Source of the DNA: Salinibacillus aidingensis
GTDB taxonomy: Bacteria; Bacillota; Bacilli; Bacillales; Alkalibacillaceae
DNA length: 64,000 nucleotides
Direction: 5' to 3'
Assembly: GCF_039522525.1 (NCBI RefSeq)
Contig: NZ_BAAADO010000001.1
Coordinates: 124,001-188,000, forward strand
Both the position numbers and the translations under genes were made by a program. Positions 49,280 through 59,360 of this stretch are shown here, piece by piece. Position 1 is the first letter of the stretch. The number at the start of each line of letters is the position of its first letter. Under the pieces are notes generated by a model. It was not told where the DNA came from. It did not search any database and worked only from the letters and a program-made list of their open reading frames with translations.

Positions 49280-52033
49280 TTATGAAAACCATTTTCGTGC
49301 CTGGTCTAATAAAGAGTGTGCATCATCATATAAAAGAGACGCCTGTGGAATGGACTCAATAAAGTATTTGCCATATTTTGCTTTCATTAAACGGCCATCA
49401 CAGACAAACACAATACCTCTATCCTTACTTGAGCGAATTAAGCGGCCAAATCCCTGCTTAAAACGGATAACGGCATTTGGCAGGGCCAGCTGCATAAAAG
49501 GGTTTTTTCCTTCCTCTCTCAGGGCTTCTGCCTTTGCATGATAAACCGGATGACCAGGGGGTTCAAACGGCAGCCTGACAATCACTACAGAGGATAGGTC
49601 TTCACCGGGTATATCGATACCCTCCCAGAAGGAGCTTGTTCCAAGTAAGATGGCTCGATTAAAGGACTGAAAATTTTTCTGAAGCCTTGACCGACTTCCA
49701 CTGGAAATTCCCTGACTGATAATCATAAAATCATCCTGATCAAAGAAGCCTTTAAGCATTTCATGAGTTTTTCGCAGCATTTGGTAGGACGTGAATAAAA
49801 CAAGCATTCGTCCTTCTGTTATTTGGGCCAATTCGTAAATATTGTAGCTAATGGCAGATAAAAAGTCTTCTTCTTTATCTTTATTGATTTGTGGCAGATC
49901 ATTAGGAACCAGTAATTGAACCTGATCCTCATAGGAAAAGGGAGAAGGAATTTTTTTTGTAAATACCTCGTCCTCTTCCAGACCATTTCTAGTCAAAATA
50001 TAGCTAAAGGAATTACGGATTGTAAGTGTCGCACTAGTCAGCACAACACTCTTTTTTTGCTGATAAAATTGCTGTTTTAATAATGAACCCGTTTCAATCG
50101 GCTCACAATATAAGTAGACTGCATTTCGTGCTCCCTTTGCTTCAATTTCTATCCATTTAATCATCGACGTTTCTTCTTCATATAAAAACAGATGTAAATT
50201 CTGAATGAGGGCATCGACTTGTTCAATCTTTCTATTGATTTCTTCTTCATCTTCTTCCTGATTCATGGATTCATCCGTTTGAATGGATTCTTTGTTGTGA
50301 TCAAGTCTTACGGACAGATCCTTCAGACTGAAGATAAATCTGGACGCTAAATCCCCCAGGAATACGACGGTATCCTCTTCCATGTCTTGTCGATTAAATA
50401 AAGTTTGTATACGACCAATGTCATTATAGGATGAACGATTCCCCTTTTGGTTCTGTACGAAATCGAACAGATAGCGAAACAAGTAATCAGCATGTTCCTT
50501 CGCTTCCGCTATTTCTTCCAGGGATTGGTTATCCGTCAGAATTTCCTCCAGCTCATTTAACAGATATTGAATGGAAACATAATCCACCTTCATCCCAAAA
50601 TGCCTTGAAGCGGTCCGGTCCAAATGATGCCCTTCATCAACGATAGCATATTGATAGGAAGGCAGGAACTCATAGTCATGGACCATATCTGTACACAACA
50701 AAGCATGGTTGGTGATAATGAGATGCGCTTTCTGTGCCCGTCTTCTAATACGTTGATAATACGTACGGGAAAACCAGGGGGATTTCGGATCAAGTGTCCG
50801 TTCAGCCTCTGCATTTACCCGCCGCCAGAATATCCGGCCACTGGAAGGCAGATGCAATTCATCAACATCTCCAGAATCTGTTTCCGTTATCCAGACTAAA
50901 AGAAGGGCTTTCGTTAAAATCACATCATAATTATCATCCCAAGGGGGTTTTTCCAGTTCCTGTTCGAACTTTTTCAGGCTTAAATAATGACTTTTCCCTT
51001 TCACAATCACTGCATCAAAAGAAACAGGAAACAGGCTTTTAAGCAAAGGAATTTCCTGATCTAAAAGCTGCGACTGAAGCTGTGTTGTATAGGTACTGAT
51101 CACAATCCGTTCATTATGCTGCAAGGCATAGTAAAGCCCCGGAAGCAGATAAGCCAAAGTTTTTCCTGTTCCGGTTTCGGCCTCAACGAACGCATGCTTC
51201 TCCCCCTGAAATGAATCAAAGAGAAACTCTGCCATCTCCCTTTGTCCTTCTCTTGTTTCGTACCCCTTCAATGCTTGTTGAAGGTTGCCATCCGATGCAA
51301 ATACTTCCTCAATGAATTCTCCAAATGAGGTATCCCAGTCATGACTTTCCCGCACAGGTTTCTCCTGCTTTTTTATGCCCAGCCCCCGGTAAACCTCTAT
51401 AGACGGATTCGTCTCCTCCAGTGTATATTTCTTATCGTCAATCCACTGGGTGAATAAGGCATGGAAATCACTATTTAATTTCGGTTCCAGATCCAACAGC
51501 TTTTCCACTGTTTCGACCGGAAGACGGCGGGCTTTATCCAGGAGGTTAAGGAGTATCTTTGCCGTTACATACGCATCTGAAAGAGCTCGATGAGGCTGCT
51601 GATGCTGGACATTTAAATCTTCTGCCAGCTGAGATAGCTTATATCCTGTAGCTCTTGGTGCAAATATACGGGCAAACTCCACGGTATCGATCACTTTTTC
51701 CCTAATCGGAGAAAAACCGGCATCCATTAATGCTTCGTTTAAAAAACCGAGATCAAACTGTACATGATGGGCAACAAAATATGCATCAGAACATAATTCT
51801 ATAATATCTTCCGCAATTTCGGAAAACAGAGGCGCGGACTGAACCTGTTCATCCGTAATCCCCGTTAAATGAGATATAAATAATGGAATTTCCTGATCAG
51901 GTTTTACGTAGGTCCCAAATTGCTGTGTGATCATCCCATCTTCTACCACAACAATTCCTACTTCGATAATCTGGTCACCCTTTGTCGGGTTTTGCCCTGT
52001 CGTTTCTAAATCAACCACTGCAAATTTCTTCAT
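49280..52033 (-). CDS. dinG: ATP-dependent helicase/3'-5' exonuclease DinG
   Basis: A 917-aa Firmicutes-type DinG. An N-terminal DEDDh exonuclease (about 1-170) has FAVVDLETTGQNPTKGDQII and later ALSDAYVTAKIL; the XPD-like helicase has Walker A EAETGTGKTLAYLLP, DEGHH (residues about 465), and late motif VI GRLIRSSKDRG. The Fe-S cysteines of the E. coli form are absent, as in other Firmicutes. A terminator lies upstream, behind panD. Confidence 0.95.
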   Translation of the reverse strand: MKKFAVVDLETTGQNPTKGDQIIEVGIVVVEDGMITQQFGTYVKPDQEIPLFISHLTGITDEQVQSAPLFSEIAEDIIELCSDAYFVAHHVQFDLGFLNEALMDAGFSPIREKVIDTVEFARIFAPRATGYKLSQLAEDLNVQHQQPHRALSDAYVTAKILLNLLDKARRLPVETVEKLLDLEPKLNSDFHALFTQWIDDKKYTLEETNPSIEVYRGLGIKKQEKPVRESHDWDTSFGEFIEEVFASDGNLQQALKGYETREGQREMAEFLFDSFQGEKHAFVEAETGTGKTLAYLLPGLYYALQHNERIVISTYTTQLQSQLLDQEIPLLKSLFPVSFDAVIVKGKSHYLSLKKFEQELEKPPWDDNYDVILTKALLLVWITETDSGDVDELHLPSSGRIFWRRVNAEAERTLDPKSPWFSRTYYQRIRRRAQKAHLIITNHALLCTDMVHDYEFLPSYQYAIVDEGHHLDRTASRHFGMKVDYVSIQYLLNELEEILTDNQSLEEIAEAKEHADYLFRYLFDFVQNQKGNRSSYNDIGRIQTLFNRQDMEEDTVVFLGDLASRFIFSLKDLSVRLDHNKESIQTDESMNQEEDEEEINRKIEQVDALIQNLHLFLYEEETSMIKWIEIEAKGARNAVYLYCEPIETGSLLKQQFYQQKKSVVLTSATLTIRNSFSYILTRNGLEEDEVFTKKIPSPFSYEDQVQLLVPNDLPQINKDKEEDFLSAISYNIYELAQITEGRMLVLFTSYQMLRKTHEMLKGFFDQDDFMIISQGISSGSRSRLQKNFQSFNRAILLGTSSFWEGIDIPGEDLSSVVIVRLPFEPPGHPVYHAKAEALREEGKNPFMQLALPNAVIRFKQGFGRLIRSSKDRGIVFVCDGRLMKAKYGKYFIESIPQASLLYDDAHSLLDQARKWFS

Positions 52034-52082
52034 GAAGTCACCTTCTTACTATGTATACCATCCAATTTAAGGGGTATTTTAT

Positions 52083-52113
52083 AAAAATGGCCCCCACAAC
52101 CGCGGGAGCTCCA
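52083..52113 (-). terminator. Terminator behind panD
   Basis: On the minus strand TGG-A-GCTCCCGC pairs with GTGGGGGCCA (4-nt loop, wobbles) and TTTTTAT follows. It separates the pan operon from dinG. Confidence 0.8.
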
Positions 52114-52133
52114 GGGAATTGCTATGTGAACAC

Positions 52134-52520
52134 CTACTTGATACTTGTTAAAGGTGGTTCTGCATGAATGATTTCGTCAATTTCATTATTTTCGTTCATA
52201 AGTGCAATCACTGGCTGATGTTCAGCAAGTTCACTTTCGGAAAGAACAGCATATGAAATAATTATAATGACATCATCTTCTTGAAACTGTCTGGCTGCAG
52301 CACCGTTTAAACACATGACACCACTTCCTCGTTCGCCGGAGATAACATAGGTCTCAATTCTGGCTCCATTATTGTTATTTACAATTTGCACTTTTTCATG
52401 TGGTAAGATGCCCACTTTATCTAAAATATCCTGATCAATCGTTACACTTCCAACATAATTCAGGTTGGCTTCAGTCACACGTGCACGATGGATCTTCGCA
52501 TTCATCATGGTGCGAAACAT
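52134..52520 (-). CDS. panD: Aspartate 1-decarboxylase
   Basis: A 128-aa pyruvoyl enzyme making beta-alanine. The self-cleavage site lies in NYVGSVTIDQD (Gly-Ser), which leaves pyruvoyl on the new N-terminus. KIHRARVTEANL and NGAAARQFQEDD are conserved. It is the last of panB-panC-panD. Confidence 0.96.
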   Translation of the reverse strand: MFRTMMNAKIHRARVTEANLNYVGSVTIDQDILDKVGILPHEKVQIVNNNNGARIETYVISGERGSGVMCLNGAAARQFQEDDVIIIISYAVLSESELAEHQPVIALMNENNEIDEIIHAEPPLTSIK

Positions 52521-52549
52521 GGTTTATTTCCCCCTAAACCCTTATTCAT

Positions 52550-53419
52550 TTATTCGGTAAAACTAAGTTCGCCGTTTTCCTCAAAAATCAGGTTGTCAAT
52601 TAAACGCGCCTTCTTAAAATAGACGGCCGTCGCAAGAATAACACGCTGATCAACGGTGTCCGTATGCTCTAACTTTGGATAGGTTAATAAATCAACGTAA
52701 TCAATTTTACCATGAGTATGCGATTTTATGAACTGGGAAACTTCCTTTACAATCCTATCCTTTTGTCTGACTCCATTTTTTATTAAGTCCTGTCCCTTTT
52801 TCAGAGCCTTATAAATATTGATTGCCTGTCTGTGTTCTTCTTCTGACAAATAAACATTCCGGCTGCTTTTAGCAAGACCGCTTTCTTCTCTCACTGTAGG
52901 GATTCCGCGTAATTTTACCGGAAAATTAAAATCCTCCACCAAAGCGTCAACCACCGCAAACTGCTGAGCATCTTTGAGCCCAAAATACGCCCGGTCCGGA
53001 AGTATAATATGGAATAACTTTGCTAAAACCGTAACAACCCCATCAAAATGACCTTCACGGGATTGGCCGCATAAAACATTCACCCTGTTCTGCATCGTTA
53101 AACTTAGTGACATGGGAACGGGATACATTTCATCTACAGACGGGATAAAGACTACATCCGCATTTTCCTCCTGAGCGACTTGTTCATCATGTTCCTCATC
53201 ACGGGGATAGCGTTCATAATCTTCATTTGGACCAAATTGCAGGGGATTTACAAATATACTGGTAACAAGAATATCATTTTCTTTTCTCGCAGCATTAAGC
53301 AATTTTCTGTGGCCTTCATGCAAATAACCCATTGTTGGGACAAAACCAATGGATTTGTTTTCCTTTTTTAAGTCCAAGGCAAGCTGCTGCATTTCTTTTA
53401 CTTTACGTATCACTTTCAT
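52550..53419 (-). CDS. panC: Pantothenate synthetase
   Basis: A 289-aa enzyme that joins pantoate and beta-alanine with ATP. It has the HIGH-like PTMGYLHEGHRKLL, FVNPLQFGPNEDYERYPR, YFGLKDAQQFAVV and the KMSKS-like RNVYLSEEE. Its start overlaps the panB stop by 4 nt (ATGA). Confidence 0.96.
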   Translation of the reverse strand: MKVIRKVKEMQQLALDLKKENKSIGFVPTMGYLHEGHRKLLNAARKENDILVTSIFVNPLQFGPNEDYERYPRDEEHDEQVAQEENADVVFIPSVDEMYPVPMSLSLTMQNRVNVLCGQSREGHFDGVVTVLAKLFHIILPDRAYFGLKDAQQFAVVDALVEDFNFPVKLRGIPTVREESGLAKSSRNVYLSEEEHRQAINIYKALKKGQDLIKNGVRQKDRIVKEVSQFIKSHTHGKIDYVDLLTYPKLEHTDTVDQRVILATAVYFKKARLIDNLIFEENGELSFTE

Positions 53420-54255
53420 TTACCTTTTCCTCCATAAAGAGAAGGGATTTCCTCTTCATCCATATCATAAGCATACTCTTTTGATGGGAAAATATCCTCT
53501 TTAACTTCATTTACATATTGCTCAATCGATGAATGAATCAGGTCATTTACATTTCCATACGGTTTTACAAACTTAGGCAGACGATCTACCCCGTATTTTA
53601 AAATGTCATGGTAAACAAGCACCTGTCCGTCGCAGTGCTTGCCTGCTCCAATTCCAATAGTAGGAATAGAAACTGTTTCTGTAATAAGATTAGCCAGAGG
53701 TTCAGGTACGCATTCAAGAACCAATGCCATCGCCCCTGATTCTTCTACCCTTTTAGCATTTTCGATTAATTCCTCGGCATCCTTTTTATTTTTCCCCTGT
53801 ATCCGGTATCCTCCAATAACATTTACTGTCTGAGGAGTCAGGCCTAAGTGTCCAACGACAGGAATACCTGCTTGGGTCAGCAAACGGATACTCTCTAAAA
53901 CCTCTCCGGCCCCTTCAAGCTTTAATGCCTGTGCGCCTGTTTCCTGAAACAATCGCTTGGCATTTTTCATCGTATCTTCTCGGGAAATATGATACGACAT
54001 AAACGGCATATCAACTACAGTAAACGTATCACCAGCACCACGTTTTACAGCCTTTCCATGATGAATCATATCGTCCAGCGTAACCGGAATTGTGGAGTCA
54101 TAGCCAAGCACTACATTGGCTACAGAGTCACCCACTAAAATCGTGTCGACCCCGGATTCCTCCGATAACTTCGCCGATGGGTAGTCATAGGCTGTGATCA
54201 TTGTAATTTTATCATTACTTTCCTTCATTTTTTGCAGCTTTGCCCGTGTTTTCAT
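53416..54255 (-). CDS. panB: 3-methyl-2-oxobutanoate hydroxymethyltransferase
   Basis: A 279-aa TIM barrel that makes ketopantoate from ketoisovalerate. ITMITAYDYPSAKLSEESGV, ILVGDSVANVVLGYDST and GHLGLTPQTVN are conserved, with Glu of LVLECVPEPLA. It begins directly after the birA stop. Confidence 0.96.
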   Translation of the reverse strand: MKTRAKLQKMKESNDKITMITAYDYPSAKLSEESGVDTILVGDSVANVVLGYDSTIPVTLDDMIHHGKAVKRGAGDTFTVVDMPFMSYHISREDTMKNAKRLFQETGAQALKLEGAGEVLESIRLLTQAGIPVVGHLGLTPQTVNVIGGYRIQGKNKKDAEELIENAKRVEESGAMALVLECVPEPLANLITETVSIPTIGIGAGKHCDGQVLVYHDILKYGVDRLPKFVKPYGNVNDLIHSSIEQYVNEVKEDIFPSKEYAYDMDEEEIPSLYGGKGK

Positions 54256-55245
54256 CTATTTTATCCCCCGTTTCCAATCAATTTCAGCTGAATAAAGTAT
54301 TTCACGCTTTCCTGATTGATCCTCAACGATAAGTGCACCGTCTTCCTGTATTCCAACTAAAACAGCATCCCACTTAAGATTCCGCGTTTTTACTGTAACC
54401 GTCTCACCTATTCGATAGGCAGCCTTTTCCCAATAAGGTTTAACAGCAGAAAAGCCTTCTTCCATGAATTGATCATAGACAGTCTCTATTTCTTTCAAAA
54501 CGTCCTGAATTAAGGCCTCTCTTTGAAACGACGAGCCGGTTTCTATTTTCACAGACGTTGCGATATCTTGTAAGGAAAGCGGAATATCCTCCTGAACCTG
54601 ATTCACATTTATCCCCATACCGATGATGACATACTCAATCAGATCCTGTTCAGCCTGCATTTCTGTTAGAATACCGGCAAGCTTCCTATCATTTAGAAAA
54701 ATGTCGTTTGGCCACTTAATCTTGGCTTCTGCCTGACAAACCTTTTCAAGCATTCGAGTAATAGATACAGCACTGGCTAAGGTTAACTGTGGGGCACGCT
54801 GAGGTTCAATATCAGGTCTTAAAATCAAACTCATCCAGATGCCCTTGCCTTTTTGCGAATCCCAGGGGCGATGAAGTCTTCCCCGTCCTTTTAATTGTTC
54901 ATCAGCTACTACAACCGTCCCATGATCGGCCCCTTCTCTTGCCAACTGATGAGCAATCGTTTGAGTAGAATCTACCTGATTCTTATAGTACATCTCCTGA
55001 CCCAGCCATTTTGTATGTAAATCCCATTGAATCGTATTAATGCTCATCTTGTCAGGAAAGGATACAATCCGATACCCCTTTCTGGAAACCCCTTCTATTT
55101 GATAGCCTTCCTGCTCCAATGCTTTCATGTGTTTCCAGATGGCAGCACGGGAAATATGAAGTTCCTCCGACAGTCGCTGACCTGATACAAAGGAGTCCTT
55201 TGCATTTGCCAGCAGGGTAATCAGTTTCTTTCTCGTCGATTCCAT
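54256..55245 (-). CDS. birA: Biotin ligase and repressor BirA
   Basis: A 329-aa protein with an N-terminal winged helix (LSEELHISRAAIWKHMKALE) and the biotin ligase domain: DEQLKGRGRLHRPWDSQKGK binds biotinyl-AMP, IKWPNDIFLNDRKLAGIL binds ATP, and a C-terminal SH3-like domain. Start ATG 55245 (MESTRKKL) follows homologs and lies within the 3' end of cca. It represses biotin genes elsewhere. Confidence 0.95.
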   Translation of the reverse strand: MESTRKKLITLLANAKDSFVSGQRLSEELHISRAAIWKHMKALEQEGYQIEGVSRKGYRIVSFPDKMSINTIQWDLHTKWLGQEMYYKNQVDSTQTIAHQLAREGADHGTVVVADEQLKGRGRLHRPWDSQKGKGIWMSLILRPDIEPQRAPQLTLASAVSITRMLEKVCQAEAKIKWPNDIFLNDRKLAGILTEMQAEQDLIEYVIIGMGINVNQVQEDIPLSLQDIATSVKIETGSSFQREALIQDVLKEIETVYDQFMEEGFSAVKPYWEKAAYRIGETVTVKTRNLKWDAVLVGIQEDGALIVEDQSGKREILYSAEIDWKRGIK

Positions 55246-56426
55246 TGTTCCACCCATTCCATTATGGTTTGTTTTTCATTTTGCAATTCCCCATTTATGA
55301 CCTGTTTTTCAATCTGATCCAGCCATTCACGCACCCAAGGTCCTGGATTGCGGTCAGGATACAGCCTTATAATCTCATGACCATTGATATTCAGATCATT
55401 CCGGTTTTTAATCGGCAATTGCTGATAGGCTCGTTCAACTTCTTTTACCGTTAGTTGGGAATTTCCAGTTAAAACGGTTACCAGATGTACAAATTCTTCA
55501 AACAGTTCCGGCTTTAAACGATATAAGGTTTCCGGTGTTAGTCCCTGAACTCTGTAAAGCTGATAACCATTGATCAAGTCATACGATCGATGTTTAATCG
55601 CTTTTGACAGCTTCCACCTTTTACACCAGTCATCGATGGATACATTTGGATAAAACAGATGCATACAGGCAATCGCCTCTGCTAAGCTGTATAAGGGAGA
55701 TGGAATGTGATTCAGGCTCTTTTGAATAAGTGTATGATGCTGTTTAAAAACAGGTAAGGACTGCCAAATACCAGTCTCATAAAGAATGGTCAGTGCCTTT
55801 AGAATATACGGGGCCTTCCAGAGTTTTTCCATTTCTGCTGCAATGCGCTCAACCGCAATCTTTTCCAGTAAATGATGGTTCCGGACAATGGCGTCTTCAG
55901 CCTCTTTTCCTAAATGGAAGCCTAATTGACTTACAAAGCGCAGAGCTCTCATCATTCGGAGCGGATCCTCCTGAAAACGTTCATCGGCATTGCGAACCGT
56001 TTCAATCCTTTTTTCATTAATGTGCATCTGGCCTTCATATGGGTCAATAAGCGTGCCATCTTTATTCATGGCGATCGCGTTCATGGTAAAATCCCGTCTG
56101 GACAAATCCTCGTGAATATCCTTCACAAACTCAACGCTTTCAGGATGACGAAAATCTGTGTAATCACTTTCCGTACGAAAGGTCGTCACTTCATACGAAA
56201 TATGATTATATCTGATCATGATCGTACCGTGCTCGATCCCAATTGGTATCGTCTTATCAAATATCTTCTGTACTTGTTCAGGGGTTGCATTTGATGCAAT
56301 GTCCACATCATCTATGGTCCGGTTTAATAAACTATCGCGAACCGATCCTCCTACAAAAAAGGCATGAAACCCATGTTCTTCTAGCTTCTCTAATACAGGG
56401 ATGGCTTCTTTAAATTCTGGTTTCAT
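55221..56426 (-). CDS. cca: CCA-adding tRNA nucleotidyltransferase
   Basis: A 401-aa class II nucleotidyltransferase that finishes tRNA 3' ends. HAFFVGGSVRDSLLNRTIDDVDIAS contains the catalytic DxD, followed by DFTMNAIAMN, RFQEDPLRMMRALRF, and tail helices. It overlaps birA. Confidence 0.95.
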   Translation of the reverse strand: MKPEFKEAIPVLEKLEEHGFHAFFVGGSVRDSLLNRTIDDVDIASNATPEQVQKIFDKTIPIGIEHGTIMIRYNHISYEVTTFRTESDYTDFRHPESVEFVKDIHEDLSRRDFTMNAIAMNKDGTLIDPYEGQMHINEKRIETVRNADERFQEDPLRMMRALRFVSQLGFHLGKEAEDAIVRNHHLLEKIAVERIAAEMEKLWKAPYILKALTILYETGIWQSLPVFKQHHTLIQKSLNHIPSPLYSLAEAIACMHLFYPNVSIDDWCKRWKLSKAIKHRSYDLINGYQLYRVQGLTPETLYRLKPELFEEFVHLVTVLTGNSQLTVKEVERAYQQLPIKNRNDLNINGHEIIRLYPDRNPGPWVREWLDQIEKQVINGELQNEKQTIMEWVEQWNRRERN

Positions 56427-56435
56427 ATCTATTCA

Positions 56436-57575
56436 TCATCCTTCAGCTAAGAGAGATTCGTAGAGCTGTTCATATTGCTGTACAATACGTTCAGAGGCAA
56501 ATTCACGATGTACCCGTTGCTTGGCTGCATTTGAAAACTGCTTCCACAAATCCTCATCTGATAAAAGTTTAACAGCTTTACTGCTAATGGTATCAATATC
56601 CTGAACAGAGCATACATACCCCGTTTCCTGATTCTGAATCACTTCCGGTATCCCGCCAATATTTGTTCCGATACATGGTACGCCACCTGCCATTGCCTCT
56701 AAAAGGACCAGTCCAAAGCTTTCCTTTTCTGAAAGCAGCAATTTAAGGTCGGCAATCGAAAATAATTCTGACACATTTTCCTGTTTCCCTAAAAACAGTA
56801 CATTTTCTTCAATCCCTAATTCCCTTACTAATTCCCGAACAGCGATATATTCGGGTCCATCTCCCACTAATAAAAGTCTGGCCGGCATTTTGTCAACGAT
56901 ATTGGCGAACACACGAATGACATCCGGGACTCTTTTCACCTTACGAAAATTAGAAATATGGATAACTACTTTTTCATATTCCTTTATGCCAAGATTCTCC
57001 TTCAGTTCATGACTTTGATCCCTCTTGTAGTCCCGTTCATCGACAAAATTGTAAATGACATTCATATGCTTCCTGACACCAACCAAATCCTCTGTTTGCT
57101 TCTTTAAACTATTTGATACGGTTGTTACACAATCTGATTCCTCAATTCCATAACGTATGATATTTTTCAGGCTTAAGTCCACACCTAATACGGTAATATC
57201 AGTTCCATGAAGCGTCGTTACAATTTTTACATCACGCTTTGCCATTTGCTTTGCTAAAATAGCACAGACAGCATGAGGAACCGCGTAATGAACATGTAAA
57301 ATATCAAGCTGCTCCTGGTCAATCACATCCGCCATCTTACTGGCCAATGCTAAATCGTAAGGTGGATGCTGAAAGACAGGATAATTACTTACTTCCACTT
57401 CATGAAAATAAATATTTGAATACAGCTTTGTTAAACGAAACGGCATATTAGAAGAAATAAAATGAATCTGATGCCCTTTTTCAGCCAGTAATTTACCCAG
57501 TTCTGTTGCGATTACTCCTGATCCTCCGACAGAAGGATAGCAGGTAATACCTATTCTTAATCCGATTTTCCTCAC
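56436..57575 (-). CDS. bshA: Bacillithiol glycosyltransferase BshA
   Basis: A 379-aa GT4 glycosyltransferase that joins GlcNAc to L-malate, the first step of bacillithiol synthesis. GITCYPSVGGSGVIATELGK, VTTLHGTDITVLG, HISNFRKVKRV and SEKESFGLVLLEAMAGGVP (E-x7-E) are typical. GTG 57575 is the only nearby start candidate that keeps all of the N-terminal strand. The order bshA-mgsA-dapB is as in B. subtilis. Confidence 0.94.
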   Translation of the reverse strand: MRKIGLRIGITCYPSVGGSGVIATELGKLLAEKGHQIHFISSNMPFRLTKLYSNIYFHEVEVSNYPVFQHPPYDLALASKMADVIDQEQLDILHVHYAVPHAVCAILAKQMAKRDVKIVTTLHGTDITVLGVDLSLKNIIRYGIEESDCVTTVSNSLKKQTEDLVGVRKHMNVIYNFVDERDYKRDQSHELKENLGIKEYEKVVIHISNFRKVKRVPDVIRVFANIVDKMPARLLLVGDGPEYIAVRELVRELGIEENVLFLGKQENVSELFSIADLKLLLSEKESFGLVLLEAMAGGVPCIGTNIGGIPEVIQNQETGYVCSVQDIDTISSKAVKLLSDEDLWKQFSNAAKQRVHREFASERIVQQYEQLYESLLAEG

Positions 57576-57600
57576 CCTAACTAACGCTGTCTTAACCTGT

Positions 57601-57996
57601 TTACTTTACGATTTCACGCCATTGAAAATCACCGCGTTCAATCCCGTGAATCATAACCTCTGCTGCTGCAAGATTGGTTGCTAAAGGGATTTTGTATACA
57701 TCACAAAGCCGCAACAATGCACTTACATCCGGTTCATGAGGCTGAGCAGTTAAAGGATCTCTGAAGAAAATGACTATATCCATTTCGTTCTCAGCAATCA
57801 TCGCTCCAATCTGCTGATCTCCCCCTAGCGGGCCAGACTGGAACCGGTGCACAGGTACACCAACCTTGTCTATTACCTGCTCCCCCGTCGTTCCCGTAGC
57901 ATATAATTGATGTCCTGAAAATATAGACTTGTATGCTAATACAAAATTCACAAGCTCTTTCTTCTTTTTATCGTGGGCAATTAAGGCTATTTTCAA
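57601..57996 (-). CDS. mgsA: Methylglyoxal synthase
   Basis: A 131-aa enzyme that converts dihydroxyacetone phosphate to methylglyoxal. IALIAHDKKKKELV, GTTGEQV and SGPLGGDQQIGA, then FFRDPLTAQPHEPDV, hold the phosphate site and catalytic Asp. It lies 12 bp downstream of dapB. Confidence 0.95.
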   Translation of the reverse strand: MKIALIAHDKKKKELVNFVLAYKSIFSGHQLYATGTTGEQVIDKVGVPVHRFQSGPLGGDQQIGAMIAENEMDIVIFFRDPLTAQPHEPDVSALLRLCDVYKIPLATNLAAAEVMIHGIERGDFQWREIVK

Positions 57997-58008
57997 ATTG
58001 ATTCCCCT

Positions 58009-58803
58009 CTATTCCAATAAATTTTCTAGACCGTAGACAAAAGCATTTACCTTTTGGACCTGATCAACAGCGAGCTTAACACCGCTCATAAAGGACTGTC
58101 GATGATAAGAATCATGCTTAATCGTCAGCCCTTGGCCAGTACCTCCAAAAATAACTTCCTGATGAGCAATCAGACCAGGCAACCGGACACTATGTATTTT
58201 CATCCCGTCTTCATCGGCTCCGCGGGCTCCCGCTAACGTTTCCTTTTCTTCAGGATGCCCCTGCTTTTTGCTCTCTCTTACCTGCTCAATAAGCTTAGCG
58301 GTTTTTACAGCTGTCCCTGATGGAGCATCCAATTTCTGATCATGGTGTTTTTCAATGATTTCAACATCGGGAAAGTATTTTGCTGCCCATTTTGCGAATT
58401 GCATCATTAATACGGCACCAACAGCAAAGTTTGGAGCAATGACAGCTCCCAGTTCCTTTTGCTCGGTTAAGCGCTGAATATCGGTCAATTGTTCATCTGA
58501 AAAACCGCTTGTCCCAACAACCGGTCGTACGCCATTCTCAAGTGCCAAACGTGTATGAGTGTAGCCTGCTTCTGGTGAAGTCAAATCAATCAGGACATCT
58601 GCACCCGCTTCCTGAAAAGCAATTTCCGCATCTGTAAAGATAGGTGCATCTAAATTTGGAAGACCTTCTAGATCGCTAACATTCATTCCTTCATTTTTTC
58701 GGTCAATACATCCCACTAAATGATAATTTTCTGTTTGTTTTATTAAACGTAAGGCTTCACTTCCCATTTTGCCTCTTGGTCCTGCAACGATAATATTAAT
58801 CAT
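58009..58803 (-). CDS. dapB: Dihydrodipicolinate reductase
   Basis: A 264-aa enzyme of the lysine and DAP pathway. GPRGKMGSEALRLI binds NAD(P)H; EIIEKHHDQKLDAPSGTA carries catalytic His and Lys; and GGTGQGLTIKHDSYHR is conserved. It overlaps ypjD by 4 nt. Confidence 0.96.
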   Translation of the reverse strand: MINIIVAGPRGKMGSEALRLIKQTENYHLVGCIDRKNEGMNVSDLEGLPNLDAPIFTDAEIAFQEAGADVLIDLTSPEAGYTHTRLALENGVRPVVGTSGFSDEQLTDIQRLTEQKELGAVIAPNFAVGAVLMMQFAKWAAKYFPDVEIIEKHHDQKLDAPSGTAVKTAKLIEQVRESKKQGHPEEKETLAGARGADEDGMKIHSVRLPGLIAHQEVIFGGTGQGLTIKHDSYHRQSFMSGVKLAVDQVQKVNAFVYGLENLLE

Positions 58804-59153
58804 TCCTGTTCACCGTCCTGTTGGCTTATTTTAGTCCATCTGTTTTTATCCCTTGTCTCAAATTTTGTCATAGCTGTATGAAATGATTCGCCTAAATCAA
58901 TATTTAATGAATTTGCAAAGCACGCCAGCACAAACAGTAAATCTCCCAGTTCTTCCTCAACCGTATTTTCTTTTTCTGTTTTCTTTTTTGGTTTTTCTCC
59001 ATAATAATGGTTAATCTCTCTGGCTAGTTCTCCTGTCTCTTCTGTCAGTCTTGCCATTAAACTTAAAGGAGAAAAATAGCCTTCTTTAAATTGAGATATG
59101 TACTGGTCGACTCGTTTCTGCATTTCCTTCGTTGTATATTCGATATTTGACAT
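58800..59153 (-). CDS. ypjD: MazG-like nucleotide pyrophosphohydrolase YpjD
   Basis: A 117-aa MazG-type protein: LMARLTEETGELAREINHYY and VEEELGDLLFVLACFANSL contain the EExxE and ExxD metal ligands. It hydrolyses nucleoside triphosphates by family precedent. It is the first gene of the long minus-strand run to panD. Confidence 0.92.
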   Translation of the reverse strand: MSNIEYTTKEMQKRVDQYISQFKEGYFSPLSLMARLTEETGELAREINHYYGEKPKKKTEKENTVEEELGDLLFVLACFANSLNIDLGESFHTAMTKFETRDKNRWTKISQQDGEQE

Positions 59154-59360
59154 GTAAATCCCTCTTTCAAATACTGGTCACATTAATGGTAGCTAAACTT
59201 GACAATTTTGACAAATCTTTTATTTGGCTTTATTGACATCGTTTGCTCGTTTCCACGCCTTTCTTTTAAAAAACACATATATAATATTTAACAAATTTGC
59301 TCTGCTATGGTGCACAATTTATAATGAGTACTGGTGGATATTAGAAGTCGAGGTGACAAC